A DNA stretch of 64,000 nt from Streptomyces sp. VRA16 Mangrove soil (GTDB lineage Bacteria; Actinomycetota; Actinomycetes; Streptomycetales; Streptomycetaceae). The stretch is taken from assembly GCF_017377775.1 (NCBI RefSeq), contig NZ_JAFVLN010000001.1:496001-560000 (forward strand), read 5' to 3'. The translations under genes and the position numbers were made by a program. Numbering within the stretch: position 1 is the stretch's first letter; each line of letters starts with the position of its first letter. The notes beneath the pieces were generated by a model. That model worked only from the letters and a program-made list of their open reading frames with translations. It searched no databases and was not told where the DNA came from. Positions 52,062 through 61,382 of this stretch are shown one piece after another.

Positions 52062-52409
52062 TCAGCTCCCCTCGGACACTGCGGGCTGCTCGGCGTCGTC
52101 GGCGTCGGAGGTCGGCGTCGGCGGCTGAGGCGGCAGGACGATGACGGTGACCTGCGGCGGATCGAGCCTGCGCCCCCGCCAGTTGTCGATCGCGCGCTGG
52201 ACCGTGGCCTGCACGACGGCGCCGGTGGTGCTGCTGAGGACCGCGATGAGCAGGGCCGCGCTCAGGCCCCCGTCGAGGGTGCCGCGCTCGTCGTCCGGCT
52301 GGTCGAGCCGCCAGTCGAGGCCGGTCTCCCGGCCCAGTTCGACGAGGAGTTCCTCGGGTTCGTCGAGGCCGACCGGGCCCTCCACGCGCACGGAGATCGT
52401 CGCTGTCAT
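52062..52409 (-). CDS. EACC1-like small protein (effector-associated constant component)
   Basis: A 115-residue protein whose layout matches effector-associated constant component 1: an N-terminal strand region (TATISVRVEG), an acidic middle, a hydrophobic helix GGLSAALLIAVLSSTTGAVV near 47-66, then RRLDPPQVTVIVLPPQ and a disordered acidic tail. Proteins of this kind are encoded next to caspase- or trypsin-like effectors in actinobacterial conflict systems described by comparative genomics; their mechanism is not known. Here it is the first gene of the module, 6 nt ahead of the caspase. The family assignment is by eye. Confidence 0.6.
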   Translation of the reverse strand: MTATISVRVEGPVGLDEPEELLVELGRETGLDWRLDQPDDERGTLDGGLSAALLIAVLSSTTGAVVQATVQRAIDNWRGRRLDPPQVTVIVLPPQPPTPTSDADDAEQPAVSEGS

Positions 52410-52545
52410 ACCGTCCGGTCCTCCCCCGCGGCGGTCAGAGCATCCTCAGTAGTCTGCCAGGCCGCCGCTGCCGAAGCGAGGGCGGACCGATCACCGTTAC
52501 AGCCTCATGACACTCACCAACTCACGCACCCCGTGCGCGACTTGA

Positions 52546-54240
52546 TCACCACGGAGGCCGCCGCGGACCGCACGCGCCACGCGCTCCGCTTCCGGGGATC
52601 GCGTCGATGAGCGCCCGGGTGTACGGATGGCCGGGCCGCTCGAAGATCGCTTCCGGTACGCCCTCCTCGACGACGCGCCCCCTGCGCATCACCAGGACGT
52701 GGTGGGCGACGAGCCGGACCACGTCGAGGTCGTGACTGATGAACAGATAGCCGAGGCCGAGCTCCCGCTGGAGGTCGACCATCAGGTCGAGGATCTGGTC
52801 CTGGACGAGCACGTCGAGCGCGGAGACCGCCTCGTCCAGCACGATCAGACGCGGCCCGAGCGCGAGGGCGCGGGCGAGGGCGACGCGCTGGCGCTGCCCG
52901 CCGGAGAGCTCGTGCGGATAGCGGTCGGCGTACCCGGCGGGCAGCGCCACCTGGTCGAGGAGCCGCTCGACGGCGGCCCGGTGCCCGGCGCGGCCGTCAC
53001 CGACGCCGTGCACCCGCAACGGCTCGGCGACGATCCGGGCGACGGTGTGCCGGGGATCGAGGGAGGCGTAGGGGTTCTGGAACACCGGCTGCACCGCACG
53101 GCGGAACGGCAGCAGTCGCCGCCCCCGCGTGCGCGTGATGTCCGTGGCGTCGAAGTAGGCGGCGCCCGCGTCGCAGTCCTCCAGGCGCAGCGCGATCCGG
53201 GCGGTCGTGGACTTCCCGGAGCCGGACTCGCCGACGAGGGCGACCGTGCGGCCGGGCAGCACGCTGAGGCTGACGCCGTCGACGGCCCGCAGCGGATCGC
53301 GGCGGCCGCGCACCCGGTACTCCTTGGAGACCTCGCGCAGTTCGAGCAGCGGCGCCGGATCCTCGTGCCCGGTGGGGCGCGGCACCGGCGCGATCTTGGG
53401 CCGGGCGATGCCGGGCGCGGCCGCCACCAGTCGCCGGGTGTACGGGTGCCGGGCCTCGGCGATGATGGCGCGGGCCGGCCCGGTCTCCACGACACGTCCC
53501 TCGTGGAGCACGACGACCCGGTCGGCGCGCTCCGCGGCGAGCGCCAGATCGTGGGTGATGAGCAGCACCGACGTGCCCATCTCCCGGGTGAGTTCGGCCA
53601 TCTGGTCGAGCACCAGGCGCTGCACGGTGACGTCGAGCGCGGAGGTGGGTTCGTCGGCGACCAGGACGTCCGGCCGGCAGGCCAGGGCCATGGCGATCAG
53701 GACGCGCTGGCGCATCCCGCCGGAGAACTCGTGCGGGTACTGCGCGCACCGGGACGCCGCGTCGTCGATCCCCGCGCGTGCGAGCAGTGCCGCGGCCTCG
53801 TCGCGGGCCGCGCGGCCCCGGGCCCGCCCGTGCACCGTCAGCGCCTCGGCGATCTGCGCGCCTACCGTGGCGACCGGATCGAGGTTGGTCATCGGATCCT
53901 GCGGCACCATCCCGACCCGCGCTCCGCGCACCTGCCGCAGGACCTTCTCGGGCGCGGAGGTGAGTTCGAGGTCGCCGAGCCGCACAGAGCCCTGGGTGAT
54001 CCGCGCGTTCTCGGCGAGCAGCCGGTTGACGCAGCCCGCCAGCGTCGACTTCCCCGATCCCGACGCACCGACCACCGCCACCGTCTCGCCCGCGGCGAGA
54101 TCGAGATCGACCCGGTCGACGGCGGTGACGTCGCGCCCTGCGGCCCGGTAGACGACGGACAGCCCACGGATCCGCAACGTGGGCGGGCCGGGAGGGGCGC
54201 CGCCCCCGGAGGTGGCCTCGGCCGGGACGGGTGCGGTCAT
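52546..54240 (-). CDS. Oligopeptide-type ABC transporter ATPase, two fused nucleotide-binding domains
   Basis: A 564-residue fusion of DppD- and DppF-like subunits. Domain 1 (about 20-260) has Walker A GASGSGKST, signature FSGGMRQR and Walker B VLVADEPTSALD; domain 2 (about 300-555) has GESGSGKST, LSGGQRQR and LIVLDEAVSALD, where Glu-Ala replaces the usual Glu-Pro. Each domain ends with the GRVVE...HPYTR motif of the peptide/nickel family. ATG 54240 overlaps the serine hydrolase stop by 4 nt. It energises the permeases encoded at 56652-58555. Confidence 0.93.
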   Translation of the reverse strand: MTAPVPAEATSGGGAPPGPPTLRIRGLSVVYRAAGRDVTAVDRVDLDLAAGETVAVVGASGSGKSTLAGCVNRLLAENARITQGSVRLGDLELTSAPEKVLRQVRGARVGMVPQDPMTNLDPVATVGAQIAEALTVHGRARGRAARDEAAALLARAGIDDAASRCAQYPHEFSGGMRQRVLIAMALACRPDVLVADEPTSALDVTVQRLVLDQMAELTREMGTSVLLITHDLALAAERADRVVVLHEGRVVETGPARAIIAEARHPYTRRLVAAAPGIARPKIAPVPRPTGHEDPAPLLELREVSKEYRVRGRRDPLRAVDGVSLSVLPGRTVALVGESGSGKSTTARIALRLEDCDAGAAYFDATDITRTRGRRLLPFRRAVQPVFQNPYASLDPRHTVARIVAEPLRVHGVGDGRAGHRAAVERLLDQVALPAGYADRYPHELSGGQRQRVALARALALGPRLIVLDEAVSALDVLVQDQILDLMVDLQRELGLGYLFISHDLDVVRLVAHHVLVMRRGRVVEEGVPEAIFERPGHPYTRALIDAIPGSGARGACGPRRPPW

Positions 54241-55424
54241 GACGGCTCCTGCGGGGCGAAGAGGACGCGAAGGGTGCCCAGATGGGCGCGGCGGGCCAGG
54301 AGGTCGACGGGGACCAGGGCGTCACGGCCCGCCCCGCACGCGCCGTGCAGCCGGGTGGCCGCGAGGGCGACGACGAGCGGGCGGTCGGTGGCCGCCGCGA
54401 GATGGGTGCCGGTGAAACCGCCGTGGCCGACCATCGGGATCGGTCCGTCCGGCGCGGGCAGCGTGAACCGGCGCCATCCCAGGGCCTGTTCGGGCGCGCG
54501 CGGATCGGCCGGGGCTTGGAACCGGGCCCGTACCGCGGCCGGGACGAAGGAGTCGTCGTGGACCAGCGCCGCACCCAGGCGCAGCAGTTCGTCCAGCGGC
54601 GCGAAGAGGCCCGCGTGCCCGCCGACCCCGGCCAGGGCATGCGCGGCGTTGCCGTCGGCCACGACACCCCGCACGGGAGCGGTGCGCCAGCCGGTGAACT
54701 CGGCGCTGGTGCAGGGCACCGGATACGGGCGGCCGCTGTCGACCATGGTCGCCTCGATCCCGTCACCGTCGCTGCCCACCGCCGACGCGGCCGGATCCAC
54801 GGGCCCGAACCGGGTGCGGACGAGCCCGAGCGGTTCGGCGACGCGCCGCCGGAACGCCGCGTCGAGCCCGGCGCCCGTGATCCGCTCCACGATCCGCCCT
54901 AGCAGCATGAACCCCAGGTCCGAGTACGCGCGCCGGGCCCCGGGCGGCGCTTCCAGCGGAAGCCGCTCCACCAGGTCCAGGGCCTCCTCGCGGTCCGTGG
55001 TCCGGCAGTACAACGGCCACCAGGGGGCCAGCCCGCCGCGGTGGGCGAGCAGCTGGGCCACGGTCACCCGGTCCTTGCCGTTGCCGCGGAAGCCGGGCAG
55101 GTGACGGCGGACCGGGGCGTCCGGGTCCAGCAGGCCCGCCGCGACCAGCCGCATCACGACGGCGGTGGTGGCCGCCACCTTGGTCACCGAGGCGAGGTCG
55201 AAGAGCAGCCCCGTGGTCATCGGTTCACCCGGTCCCGTGCGGTCGGGCAGCCGGGCCCGGCCCGTGGCGGCGACCGACGGGTCCTTGCCGTCGACGAGGA
55301 CCCCCAGACAGACACCGGCGGGCCGCGACACGGGGCCGCCCGTCCGCAGCACCTCACCTGCGACGGGCGCCAGATCGGGGCTCGCGCCGCCCGCCCGCGG
55401 CCCGTGCGCCGCGCCCGCCCTCAT
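54237..55424 (-). CDS. Beta-lactamase-fold serine hydrolase
   Basis: A 395-residue class C beta-lactamase-like protein without a signal peptide, thus cytoplasmic. Active-site boxes are S79-x-x-K82 in [11 protein letters not shown]167-S-D in RRAYSDLGF (YxN position with Asp), and HGG in VGHGGFTGT near 345. It lies between anmK and the ABC ATPase with 4-nt overlaps on both sides. In muropeptide-recycling operons of Gram-positive bacteria, amidase/esterase-type serine hydrolases split the peptide or ester from the MurNAc moiety; a similar role is inferred. It is unlikely to be a resistance enzyme because it is not exported. Confidence 0.87.
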   Translation of the reverse strand: MRAGAAHGPRAGGASPDLAPVAGEVLRTGGPVSRPAGVCLGVLVDGKDPSVAATGRARLPDRTGPGEPMTTGLLFDLASVTKVAATTAVVMRLVAAGLLDPDAPVRRHLPGFRGNGKDRVTVAQLLAHRGGLAPWWPLYCRTTDREEALDLVERLPLEAPPGARRAYSDLGFMLLGRIVERITGAGLDAAFRRRVAEPLGLVRTRFGPVDPAASAVGSDGDGIEATMVDSGRPYPVPCTSAEFTGWRTAPVRGVVADGNAAHALAGVGGHAGLFAPLDELLRLGAALVHDDSFVPAAVRARFQAPADPRAPEQALGWRRFTLPAPDGPIPMVGHGGFTGTHLAAATDRPLVVALAATRLHGACGAGRDALVPVDLLARRAHLGTLRVLFAPQEPS

Positions 55425-56602
55425 GCCCCGCCACCGGTGACACGCAGCCGCCGAGGACGCTGGGACGGCACCCCGGGCAACGTCAACCCCCGTGCCCCGG
55501 GCGTGAGATGGCCCAGCACCCGTTCGCCCGACGCCCCCGTGCAGCCGGGCACGTTCCCGGGCAGCCCGTGCAACGTGCTCCAGCCGAGCAGGGCGAACGC
55601 GAGCGCCTCCTTGGTGTCCGACGGGACGCCGAGCGCGTCGCTCGGGTGCACGGGCAGGCCCGCGAGCCGGTCCGTGAGCGCCGCCATCAGCGCCGGATTG
55701 CGCAGGCCCCCACCGGACACGTACAGGACGTCGAGGCGCGCCCGGCGCACGGTGCGGGCGACGGTCTCCGCGGTCAGCGCGGTCAGGGTGGCGACCAGGT
55801 CGCCCAGGGCGGGCCGCCGGCCGACGTGCAGCAGCGCCTTCTCCACGTACGTGGCGTCGAAGAGCTCCTTGCCGCAGCTCTTCGGCGGGGCGAGCGCGTA
55901 GTACGGCTCGGCGAGCAGCGCGTCGAGGAGGACCTCGTCGACGGTGCCGGACGCGGCGAGGCGGCCGTCGCGGTCGTACGCGTCCGGGGTACCGGGCGCC
56001 GCGGCCACCACCGCGTCGATCAGCGCGTTGGCCGGGCCGATGTCCCAGGCGGCGGGATCCGTACCCGGCGCCACGACGGTCAGATTGGCGATGCCGCCCA
56101 GGTTCAGCGCCCCGGCCCGCAGCCCGTCCGCCACCGCCGGTTCGAGCAGCATCAGGTCGAGCAGCGGGACGAGTGGGGCGCCCTGCCCGCCCGCGGCGAC
56201 GTCGGCGCTGCGCAGATCGCCGACCACGGGCAGCCCGGTGGCTTCCGCGATCCAGGCCGGGCGGCCGATCTGCAGCGAACCGAGGGCCGTGGCGCCCTCC
56301 ACCCAGTGGTAGAGCGTCTGCCCGTGGCTGCAGATCGCGTCGGCCGGCGCGACGGCGAGCGCGTCCCGGGCCGCGTCGGCGAAGGCCTGCCCGATCCGGG
56401 TGTCGAGCGCGCAGACGTCCGCCGCGGTGATCCGGCGTGGGGGCAGCGCCGCCACGAGAGCGTCCCGCAGCCGTGGCGGGTACGGCGTCGAACCGTGATG
56501 GACGAGACGACCGTGCAGGATCGTGCCGTCCTGCGTGAAGTCGACCACGGCGACATCGATGCCGTCGTGGGAGGTGCCGGAGATCATGCCGAGTACGCGC
56601 AT
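55421..56602 (-). CDS. anmK: Anhydro-N-acetylmuramic acid kinase
   Basis: A 393-residue kinase that opens and phosphorylates 1,6-anhydro-MurNAc to MurNAc-6-phosphate in cell-wall recycling. The phosphate-binding motif [12 protein letters not shown] is at residues 5-16, with SHGQTLYHW near 93, the [12 protein letters not shown] and [10 protein letters not shown] sequences near 165-195 and [12 protein letters not shown] near 320, all hallmarks of AnmK. AAAGGA lies 6 nt upstream of ATG 56602. Its stop overlaps the serine hydrolase start by 4 nt. Placement inside a peptide-importer operon points to uptake of cell-wall fragments from the medium. Confidence 0.95.
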   Translation of the reverse strand: MRVLGMISGTSHDGIDVAVVDFTQDGTILHGRLVHHGSTPYPPRLRDALVAALPPRRITAADVCALDTRIGQAFADAARDALAVAPADAICSHGQTLYHWVEGATALGSLQIGRPAWIAEATGLPVVGDLRSADVAAGGQGAPLVPLLDLMLLEPAVADGLRAGALNLGGIANLTVVAPGTDPAAWDIGPANALIDAVVAAAPGTPDAYDRDGRLAASGTVDEVLLDALLAEPYYALAPPKSCGKELFDATYVEKALLHVGRRPALGDLVATLTALTAETVARTVRRARLDVLYVSGGGLRNPALMAALTDRLAGLPVHPSDALGVPSDTKEALAFALLGWSTLHGLPGNVPGCTGASGERVLGHLTPGARGLTLPGVPSQRPRRLRVTGGGA

Positions 56603-56651
56603 CGCGGTCCTTTCCGGAGCGGGGACGACGCGGGGTCCGCCGGCGGCGGAG

Positions 56652-57545
56652 TCAACGACGGCCGCCCGTCCGCGGGTCGAACACGTCCCGCAGTCCGGCG
56701 CCGAGCAGATTGAGCCCGAACACGAACACGATGAGCGCGACGCCGGGCCCCGCGAGCAGCCAGGGCGCCACGTCGGACAGAGTGCGGGCGTCGTACACCA
56801 TCACGCCCAGCGACGCGGCGGGCGGCGGGGTGCCGAAGCCGAGGAAGCCGAGCGAGGCCTCGGTCAGCACCGCCCAGGAGAGGCTGAGCGTGACCTGGAC
56901 CAGGACGATGCCGCCCATGTTGGGCAGCACGTGGGTGAACAGGGTGGCCAGGCGGCGCTGGCCGACGGCCGTCGCCGCGACGACGTAGTCCGTGCCGCGC
57001 AGCGTCAGCACCGGACCGCGCGCCACGCGAACGAAGATCGGCACGTACACGACCGCGACGGCGAGCGCCACCGTCGCCCGGTTGCGCGACAGCGTCGAGG
57101 CCAGGGCGAGGGCCAGCAGCAGCGAGGGGAACGCGAACAGCACGTTGGTCAGTACGCCGATGACCCGGTCGGCGATCCCGCCGAAGTAGCCGCCGACGAT
57201 GCCGAGGACGACCCCCACCGTGCCGGACGCGGCGACCGCCCCCGCCGCCACGAGCAGCGAGCTGCCCAGGCCCGCGGCGACCCGCGAGAACACGTCCCGG
57301 CCGAACTGGTCGGTGCCCAGCCAGTGCGAGCCGCTCGGCCCCTGGAGCGCGACGGCGACCTCCTGCGCCGCCGGATCGTACGGCACCGCGCCCGCCCATC
57401 CGGCGACGGCGACGACCAGCACCAGCAAGGTCAGGACGGCCCCGACGAGCCCCGACCGGTTGCGGACGAGCGCCCGCGGCAGCGAGTCGCGGCGGGCCGG
57501 AGCGGACGGCGCCATCGCCTCCGGCTGCGTGGGCAGTGCGCTCAT
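56652..57545 (-). CDS. Oligopeptide-type ABC permease, DppC-like
   Basis: A 297-residue permease with the N-terminal OppC-type segment [15 protein letters not shown], then [20 protein letters not shown] (residues 77-96, the family motif) and six helices. The coupling loop is [21 protein letters not shown] near 205. Its start overlaps the DppB-like gene by 4 nt. It pairs with that protein to form the channel for a peptide or muropeptide. Confidence 0.93.
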   Translation of the reverse strand: MSALPTQPEAMAPSAPARRDSLPRALVRNRSGLVGAVLTLLVLVVAVAGWAGAVPYDPAAQEVAVALQGPSGSHWLGTDQFGRDVFSRVAAGLGSSLLVAAGAVAASGTVGVVLGIVGGYFGGIADRVIGVLTNVLFAFPSLLLALALASTLSRNRATVALAVAVVYVPIFVRVARGPVLTLRGTDYVVAATAVGQRRLATLFTHVLPNMGGIVLVQVTLSLSWAVLTEASLGFLGFGTPPPAASLGVMVYDARTLSDVAPWLLAGPGVALIVFVFGLNLLGAGLRDVFDPRTGGRR

Positions 57546-58555
57546 CGCGACCACACCCTCGGATCGACGAGCCGGTAGACGAGATCGGTCGCCAGATTGA
57601 CCACGACGAACAGCACCGCGATCACCAGCACCGTGCTCTGCACCACCGCGTACTCCTTCTGCCCCATGCCGAGCAGCACCTGTCGGCCGATCCCCGGCAG
57701 CGAGAAGATCTGCTCCACGACCACGGCCCCGCCGAGCAGGAAACCGAATTGCAGCCCGCTCATGGTGACGACGGGGATCAGCGCGTTGCGCAGCACATGC
57801 CGCACCTGAAGTGCGCGTTCCGTAACTCCCTTGGCGCGGACGGTGGTGACGAAGTCCTCGCCGCGCACGTCGAGGACCGCCGCCCGCGTGGTCTGTGCGA
57901 CGGGCGAGGCGATGCTCACGCCGAGGACCAGCGCGGGCAGCACCATCTGCTGGAGATTCAGCGGCAGATCACCGGTCGGCGGGGCGTACGTCTCGCCGTT
58001 CGGGTTCCAGCCGAAGGAGTCGGCCAGCACCCGGGCGAGGACGGTGCCGGTGAGGAAGACGGGTGCCGACAGCGCCAGCAGGCTCAGGGTCTGGGCCGCG
58101 CCGTCGCGCAGCGCACCCGGCCGGGACGCCGCGATCATGCCGCCGCAGACACCGAGCAGCAGCGCCAGCGCGATCGCGAGCACGGCCAGCTCCAGGGTGA
58201 CGGGCAGGGCGTGCGCGGTCAGGTGCGCCACGCTCTGCCCGGCGTTGGCGGAGTAGCCGAGGCGACCGTGCAGGATCCCGCCGAGCCAGGAGAAGTACTG
58301 CTCGGCCAGCGGCTTGTCCAGGCCGTAGTACGACCGCAGTTGGGCCCGCTGGGACCCGCTCAGATCACCGGCGTCGACGCCGTACGACGCGGTGATCTGG
58401 TCGCCCGGCAGCACCCGCAGCACCAGGAACGTCAGGATGCTCACGCCCAGCAGGGTCAGCACGGCCTCGCCGATCCGCCGCGGCACCGGATGCGCGGCGA
58501 GCCGCAGCAGCGCGGACGACGTTCCGGACGACGTTCTTGACGAGGTCGGCGTCAT
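57542..58555 (-). CDS. Oligopeptide-type ABC permease, DppB-like
   Basis: A 337-residue permease. The first helix GEAVLTLLGVSILTFLVLRV (about 29-48) is followed by LPGD and LRSYYGLDKPLAEQYFSWL, the extracellular segment typical of DppB. The coupling loop is FVTTVRAKGVTERALQVRHV near 240. Six helices overall. ATG 58555 overlaps the binding-protein stop by 4 nt. Confidence 0.93.
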   Translation of the reverse strand: MTPTSSRTSSGTSSALLRLAAHPVPRRIGEAVLTLLGVSILTFLVLRVLPGDQITASYGVDAGDLSGSQRAQLRSYYGLDKPLAEQYFSWLGGILHGRLGYSANAGQSVAHLTAHALPVTLELAVLAIALALLLGVCGGMIAASRPGALRDGAAQTLSLLALSAPVFLTGTVLARVLADSFGWNPNGETYAPPTGDLPLNLQQMVLPALVLGVSIASPVAQTTRAAVLDVRGEDFVTTVRAKGVTERALQVRHVLRNALIPVVTMSGLQFGFLLGGAVVVEQIFSLPGIGRQVLLGMGQKEYAVVQSTVLVIAVLFVVVNLATDLVYRLVDPRVWSR

Positions 58556-60093
58556 GCGAGCTTCGTCTTCCACAGGCTCAGCAGACTCACATCGGTCACC
58601 GGTTCGAAGCCGTGCACCCGGGTGCTCGTCGCGATGTGGCTGCGCCCGGTGTACAGCCAGATCCAGGCCGCGTTGTCCTCCAGTTCCCGCGACACCTTCG
58701 TGTAGATCTCCTCGCGCGCCGCCGTGTCGGTGGTCGCGATCCCCTCGGCGAACAGCTTGTCCAGGCGTGCGGACCGGTAGCCCGCCACCTTGTTGAAGTT
58801 CCCGTCCCTGGTGAAGTACCGGGTGTACGTCGGGGCGGGGTCGGCGCCGGCGCCGTTGAGCGCGACGGCGGCGTCGAACGTCCCGGCGAGCCAACGGTCG
58901 ACGTACGCACTGGAGTCGAGCGTCTCGATCTTCATCCTGATCCCGACGTCCGCGAGTTGGGCCTGAAGGTTCTGCGCCTCGTCGGTGGCGCTGGAGTACA
59001 GCCCCTGCGGCACGAGGGCGGTGAACGCGAACCCCTTCGGCTCGCCGGCGGCGGCGAGATGCTTCTTGGCGGCCCGCGGATCCCGGGTGGGGCAGGGCCG
59101 GGCGGCGGGGTCGGAGGCGAACTCGGGCGACGTGAAGGGCCCCACGACCTTGCCCTGGCCGAGCGCCGCCGTCTTCACGACCTGCTGCCGGTCGATCGCG
59201 CACTGCACGGCCAGCCGTGCGTCGAGCTTCTTGAACGGTGCCGCGTCCGCCCTCAACTGCAGCACGTGATAGTCGAGTTGATCCACCGTGTGCAGCGTGA
59301 CCCCGCCGGACTTCGCCGTTCTCGCGGTGACCGCATCGTCGAAGACGGCCATGTCGACGGAGCCGGAGCGCAGCGCCGACGCCATGGAGTTCTTGTCCTG
59401 GATGACACGGAACTCCAGGGAGGGCAGGCCGGGCCGGCCGCGGAAGTAGTCGGCGTTGCGCACCAGGGTCACCGACTGGTTCGGGGTGCGGCTCTTGAAC
59501 GCGTAAGGGCCGGAGCCGACGGGCTTCTTCTTCAGCGCGTCCAGCGACTTGTCCGACGGCATGATCGAGGTGTTGACGCTGGTGAGAGCGGTCAGCAGCG
59601 ACGCGTCCCGCGACTTCAGAGTGATCACGACGTGCCGCGCGTCGGGCGCCGTCACCTTCCGTACCGCGCCCAGCGAACTGCGCGCCACCGCCTTGGTCCC
59701 GGGGTCGAGCACCTGGTCGAGGCTGTACGTGACGTCGGCCGAGTCCAGCGCGGAGCCGTCCGAGAACGTGACGCCGGACCGCAGCGTGAACGTGTACGTC
59801 AGGCCGTCCTTCGAGACCTGCGGCAGCTTCGCGAGACCGCTGACCGGGGCGAGTGCGGCGTTCTGGTCGAGGAGTGTGCTGTACACCTGCCCGAGTACCT
59901 GCTGGGACTGCACGGCGGTGGCCGTCCAGGGCAGCAACTGGGTGGCGTCCGCGCTGATCCCGAACACCAGCGGCCCCTTGGACCCCTTGGACGAGGAGCC
60001 GGAACCGGAGCAGGCGGCGGCGGTGGCGAGCGCGGTGACCGCGACGCCGACGGCGATCAGGCGCCGTGGCGTACGGCGGGGTCGTCTGGACAC
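58552..60093 (-). CDS. Peptide-type (family 5) solute-binding lipoprotein
   Basis: A 513-residue binding protein of the SBP_bac_5 family. The signal peptide ends with a lipobox at TAAACSG (Cys near residue 28) preceded by twin Arg residues. Features of the family include DGLTYTFTLRSGVTFSDG near 95-112 and AKKHLAAAGEPKGF. GTG 60093 is chosen because the signal peptide starts there. It is the first gene of the operon that also encodes the permeases, AnmK, serine hydrolase and ATPase. Ligand is inferred to be a peptide or muropeptide. Confidence 0.9.
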   Translation of the reverse strand: MSRRPRRTPRRLIAVGVAVTALATAAACSGSGSSSKGSKGPLVFGISADATQLLPWTATAVQSQQVLGQVYSTLLDQNAALAPVSGLAKLPQVSKDGLTYTFTLRSGVTFSDGSALDSADVTYSLDQVLDPGTKAVARSSLGAVRKVTAPDARHVVITLKSRDASLLTALTSVNTSIMPSDKSLDALKKKPVGSGPYAFKSRTPNQSVTLVRNADYFRGRPGLPSLEFRVIQDKNSMASALRSGSVDMAVFDDAVTARTAKSGGVTLHTVDQLDYHVLQLRADAAPFKKLDARLAVQCAIDRQQVVKTAALGQGKVVGPFTSPEFASDPAARPCPTRDPRAAKKHLAAAGEPKGFAFTALVPQGLYSSATDEAQNLQAQLADVGIRMKIETLDSSAYVDRWLAGTFDAAVALNGAGADPAPTYTRYFTRDGNFNKVAGYRSARLDKLFAEGIATTDTAAREEIYTKVSRELEDNAAWIWLYTGRSHIATSTRVHGFEPVTDVSLLSLWKTKLA

Positions 60094-60215
60094 GAGCGTT
60101 CTCGCTTTCTCCCGAAGACCTGGACGCGCCTTCTCCGGCGTGACTCCTTTCCTGTGCGCTGAAGACGGCGGCTGCGTGCGGCGGGTGCCGAGGGACTCAG
60201 GCGCAAGGTTTTCCA

Positions 60216-60229
60216 GAAACGACCGTTTC
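60216..60229. promoter_or_regulatory. Inverted repeat GAAACG-N2-CGTTTC, putative operator
   Basis: GAAACGACCGTTTC has perfect 6-bp arms separated by 2 nt and lies 123 nt upstream of the lipoprotein start at 60093. It is the most AT-rich and symmetric element in the region and a likely binding site for a repressor of the cell-wall-recycling operon; no regulator gene is adjacent. Confidence 0.45.
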
Positions 60230-60555
60230 CATGTGTGGTCCACGCAGTGTCCGCCGGGACCTCCGGTCCCGGTCGTGGGGCCGACCGGCGCGGCGGCGGG
60301 CCCGACGTCCCGTTCTGCGCAGGGTGGGAGGCGCGAAAAGTGGGGAGCGAGGGGAGCCGGCCAGCGGGTTCCGGCTTCCGGCGGGACGGGAGGGCCGAGA
60401 TGTCGCCGCACGGGAAGGGGCGCTCCGGCCGGCCCTCGCGTCCCGCCGACCACGACGGCAGGACCGGTGCGCACCCCCGGCCGCCGGCGCGCCCGCCCGC
60501 ATGGGGCGGTGAACGCCGGCGAAGCCCAACTGCTCTATTCGGGCGGGTTGTTGCA

Positions 60556-60579
60556 GGGCACGGGAAAAGTTCCGTGTCC
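60556..60579 (-). terminator. Hairpin terminator of the minus-strand importer operon
   Basis: A 10-bp stem with two G-T pairs (60556-60565 with 60570-60579) and a 4-nt AAAG loop, 36 nt downstream of the ATPase stop at 60615. Confidence 0.6.
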
Positions 60580-60614
60580 TCAGGCCGCCTCCTCGGACCC
60601 GTACATCCCGTATC

Positions 60615-61373
60615 TCACACCCGCCCCTGCCTCCGCACCGCCCGTCCCACCTCCGCCCGCAGCGTCACGAACTCGGGCAGGCCGCGGGTGGCGATCTGGT
60701 CGCGTTCGGCGGGCAGCCGGACCGGGAGGTCGAGGGTGAGGTGCGCGTCGGGGCCGGGGGAGAGGGCGACGACACGGTCGCCCACGTAGACGCTCTCGTC
60801 GATGTCGTGCGTGACGAACACGATCGTGGTGCCGTCCGTGCGGTGCACCTCCAGGAGCAGGTCCTCCAGGTCCTCGCGGGTCTGGGCGTCCAGCGAGCCG
60901 AAGGGCTCGTCCATGAGCAGGAGCGAGGGACGGACCACCAGGGCGCGGGCGATGGCGACACGCTGCTGCATGCCCCCGGACAGCTGCCACGGATAGTGCC
61001 GGGCCGACGCCTCCAGGCCCACCCGGTCGAGGAACTCCCCGGCCAGCGCGCGGCGTTCGGCGCGCCGCAGGCCCTGGCGGCGCAGCGGCAGCGCCACGTT
61101 GTCGCGGACCGTCAGCCACGGCAGCAGTGAGCGGCCGTAGTCCTGGAAGACCACCGCGAGCCGGTCCGGGACCCCGGTGACCGGTGTCCCGTCGATCGCG
61201 ACCGTGCCCGCGCGGGCCGGTAGCAGCCCCGCGATCGTGCGCAGCAGTGTCGACTTGCCGCAGCCCGACGGGCCGACGACACACAGGAGTTGACCGCCCG
61301 GCACCGTCAGCGAGACGTCGTGCAGAACGCGGCGGTCACCGTAGGACTGGGACACGGAGTCGAGCCGGAGCAT
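60615..61373 (-). CDS. ABC transporter ATPase, SsuB/TauB/NrtD type
   Basis: A 252-residue ATPase with Walker [10 protein letters not shown] (residues 34-42), signature LSGGMQQR, Walker [13 protein letters not shown] and the H-loop [10 protein letters not shown] typical of the nitrate/sulfonate/taurine importer family. The Q-loop [11 protein letters not shown] near 77 is also typical of this family. ATG 61373 follows the decarboxylase stop by 9 nt. It powers the two permeases at the right edge. Confidence 0.93.
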   Translation of the reverse strand: MLRLDSVSQSYGDRRVLHDVSLTVPGGQLLCVVGPSGCGKSTLLRTIAGLLPARAGTVAIDGTPVTGVPDRLAVVFQDYGRSLLPWLTVRDNVALPLRRQGLRRAERRALAGEFLDRVGLEASARHYPWQLSGGMQQRVAIARALVVRPSLLLMDEPFGSLDAQTREDLEDLLLEVHRTDGTTIVFVTHDIDESVYVGDRVVALSPGPDAHLTLDLPVRLPAERDQIATRGLPEFVTLRAEVGRAVRRQGRV

Positions 61374-61382
61374 GCGCCGCGC

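Larger units (their letters stand above)
60094..60614. other. Intergenic region upstream of the muropeptide operon
   Basis: 521 nt with no convincing gene. It holds the palindrome at 60216-60229, the promoter of the binding-protein operon (no clear -35/-10 boxes found) and, at its right end, the terminator hairpin of the aromatic-acid importer operon at 60556-60579. Open frames here are not protein-like. Confidence 0.5.

Noticed and set aside
54237..55424. Beta-lactam resistance gene
   Set aside because: No signal peptide, Asp in the YxN position, and location inside an anmK/importer operon point to cell-wall recycling instead.
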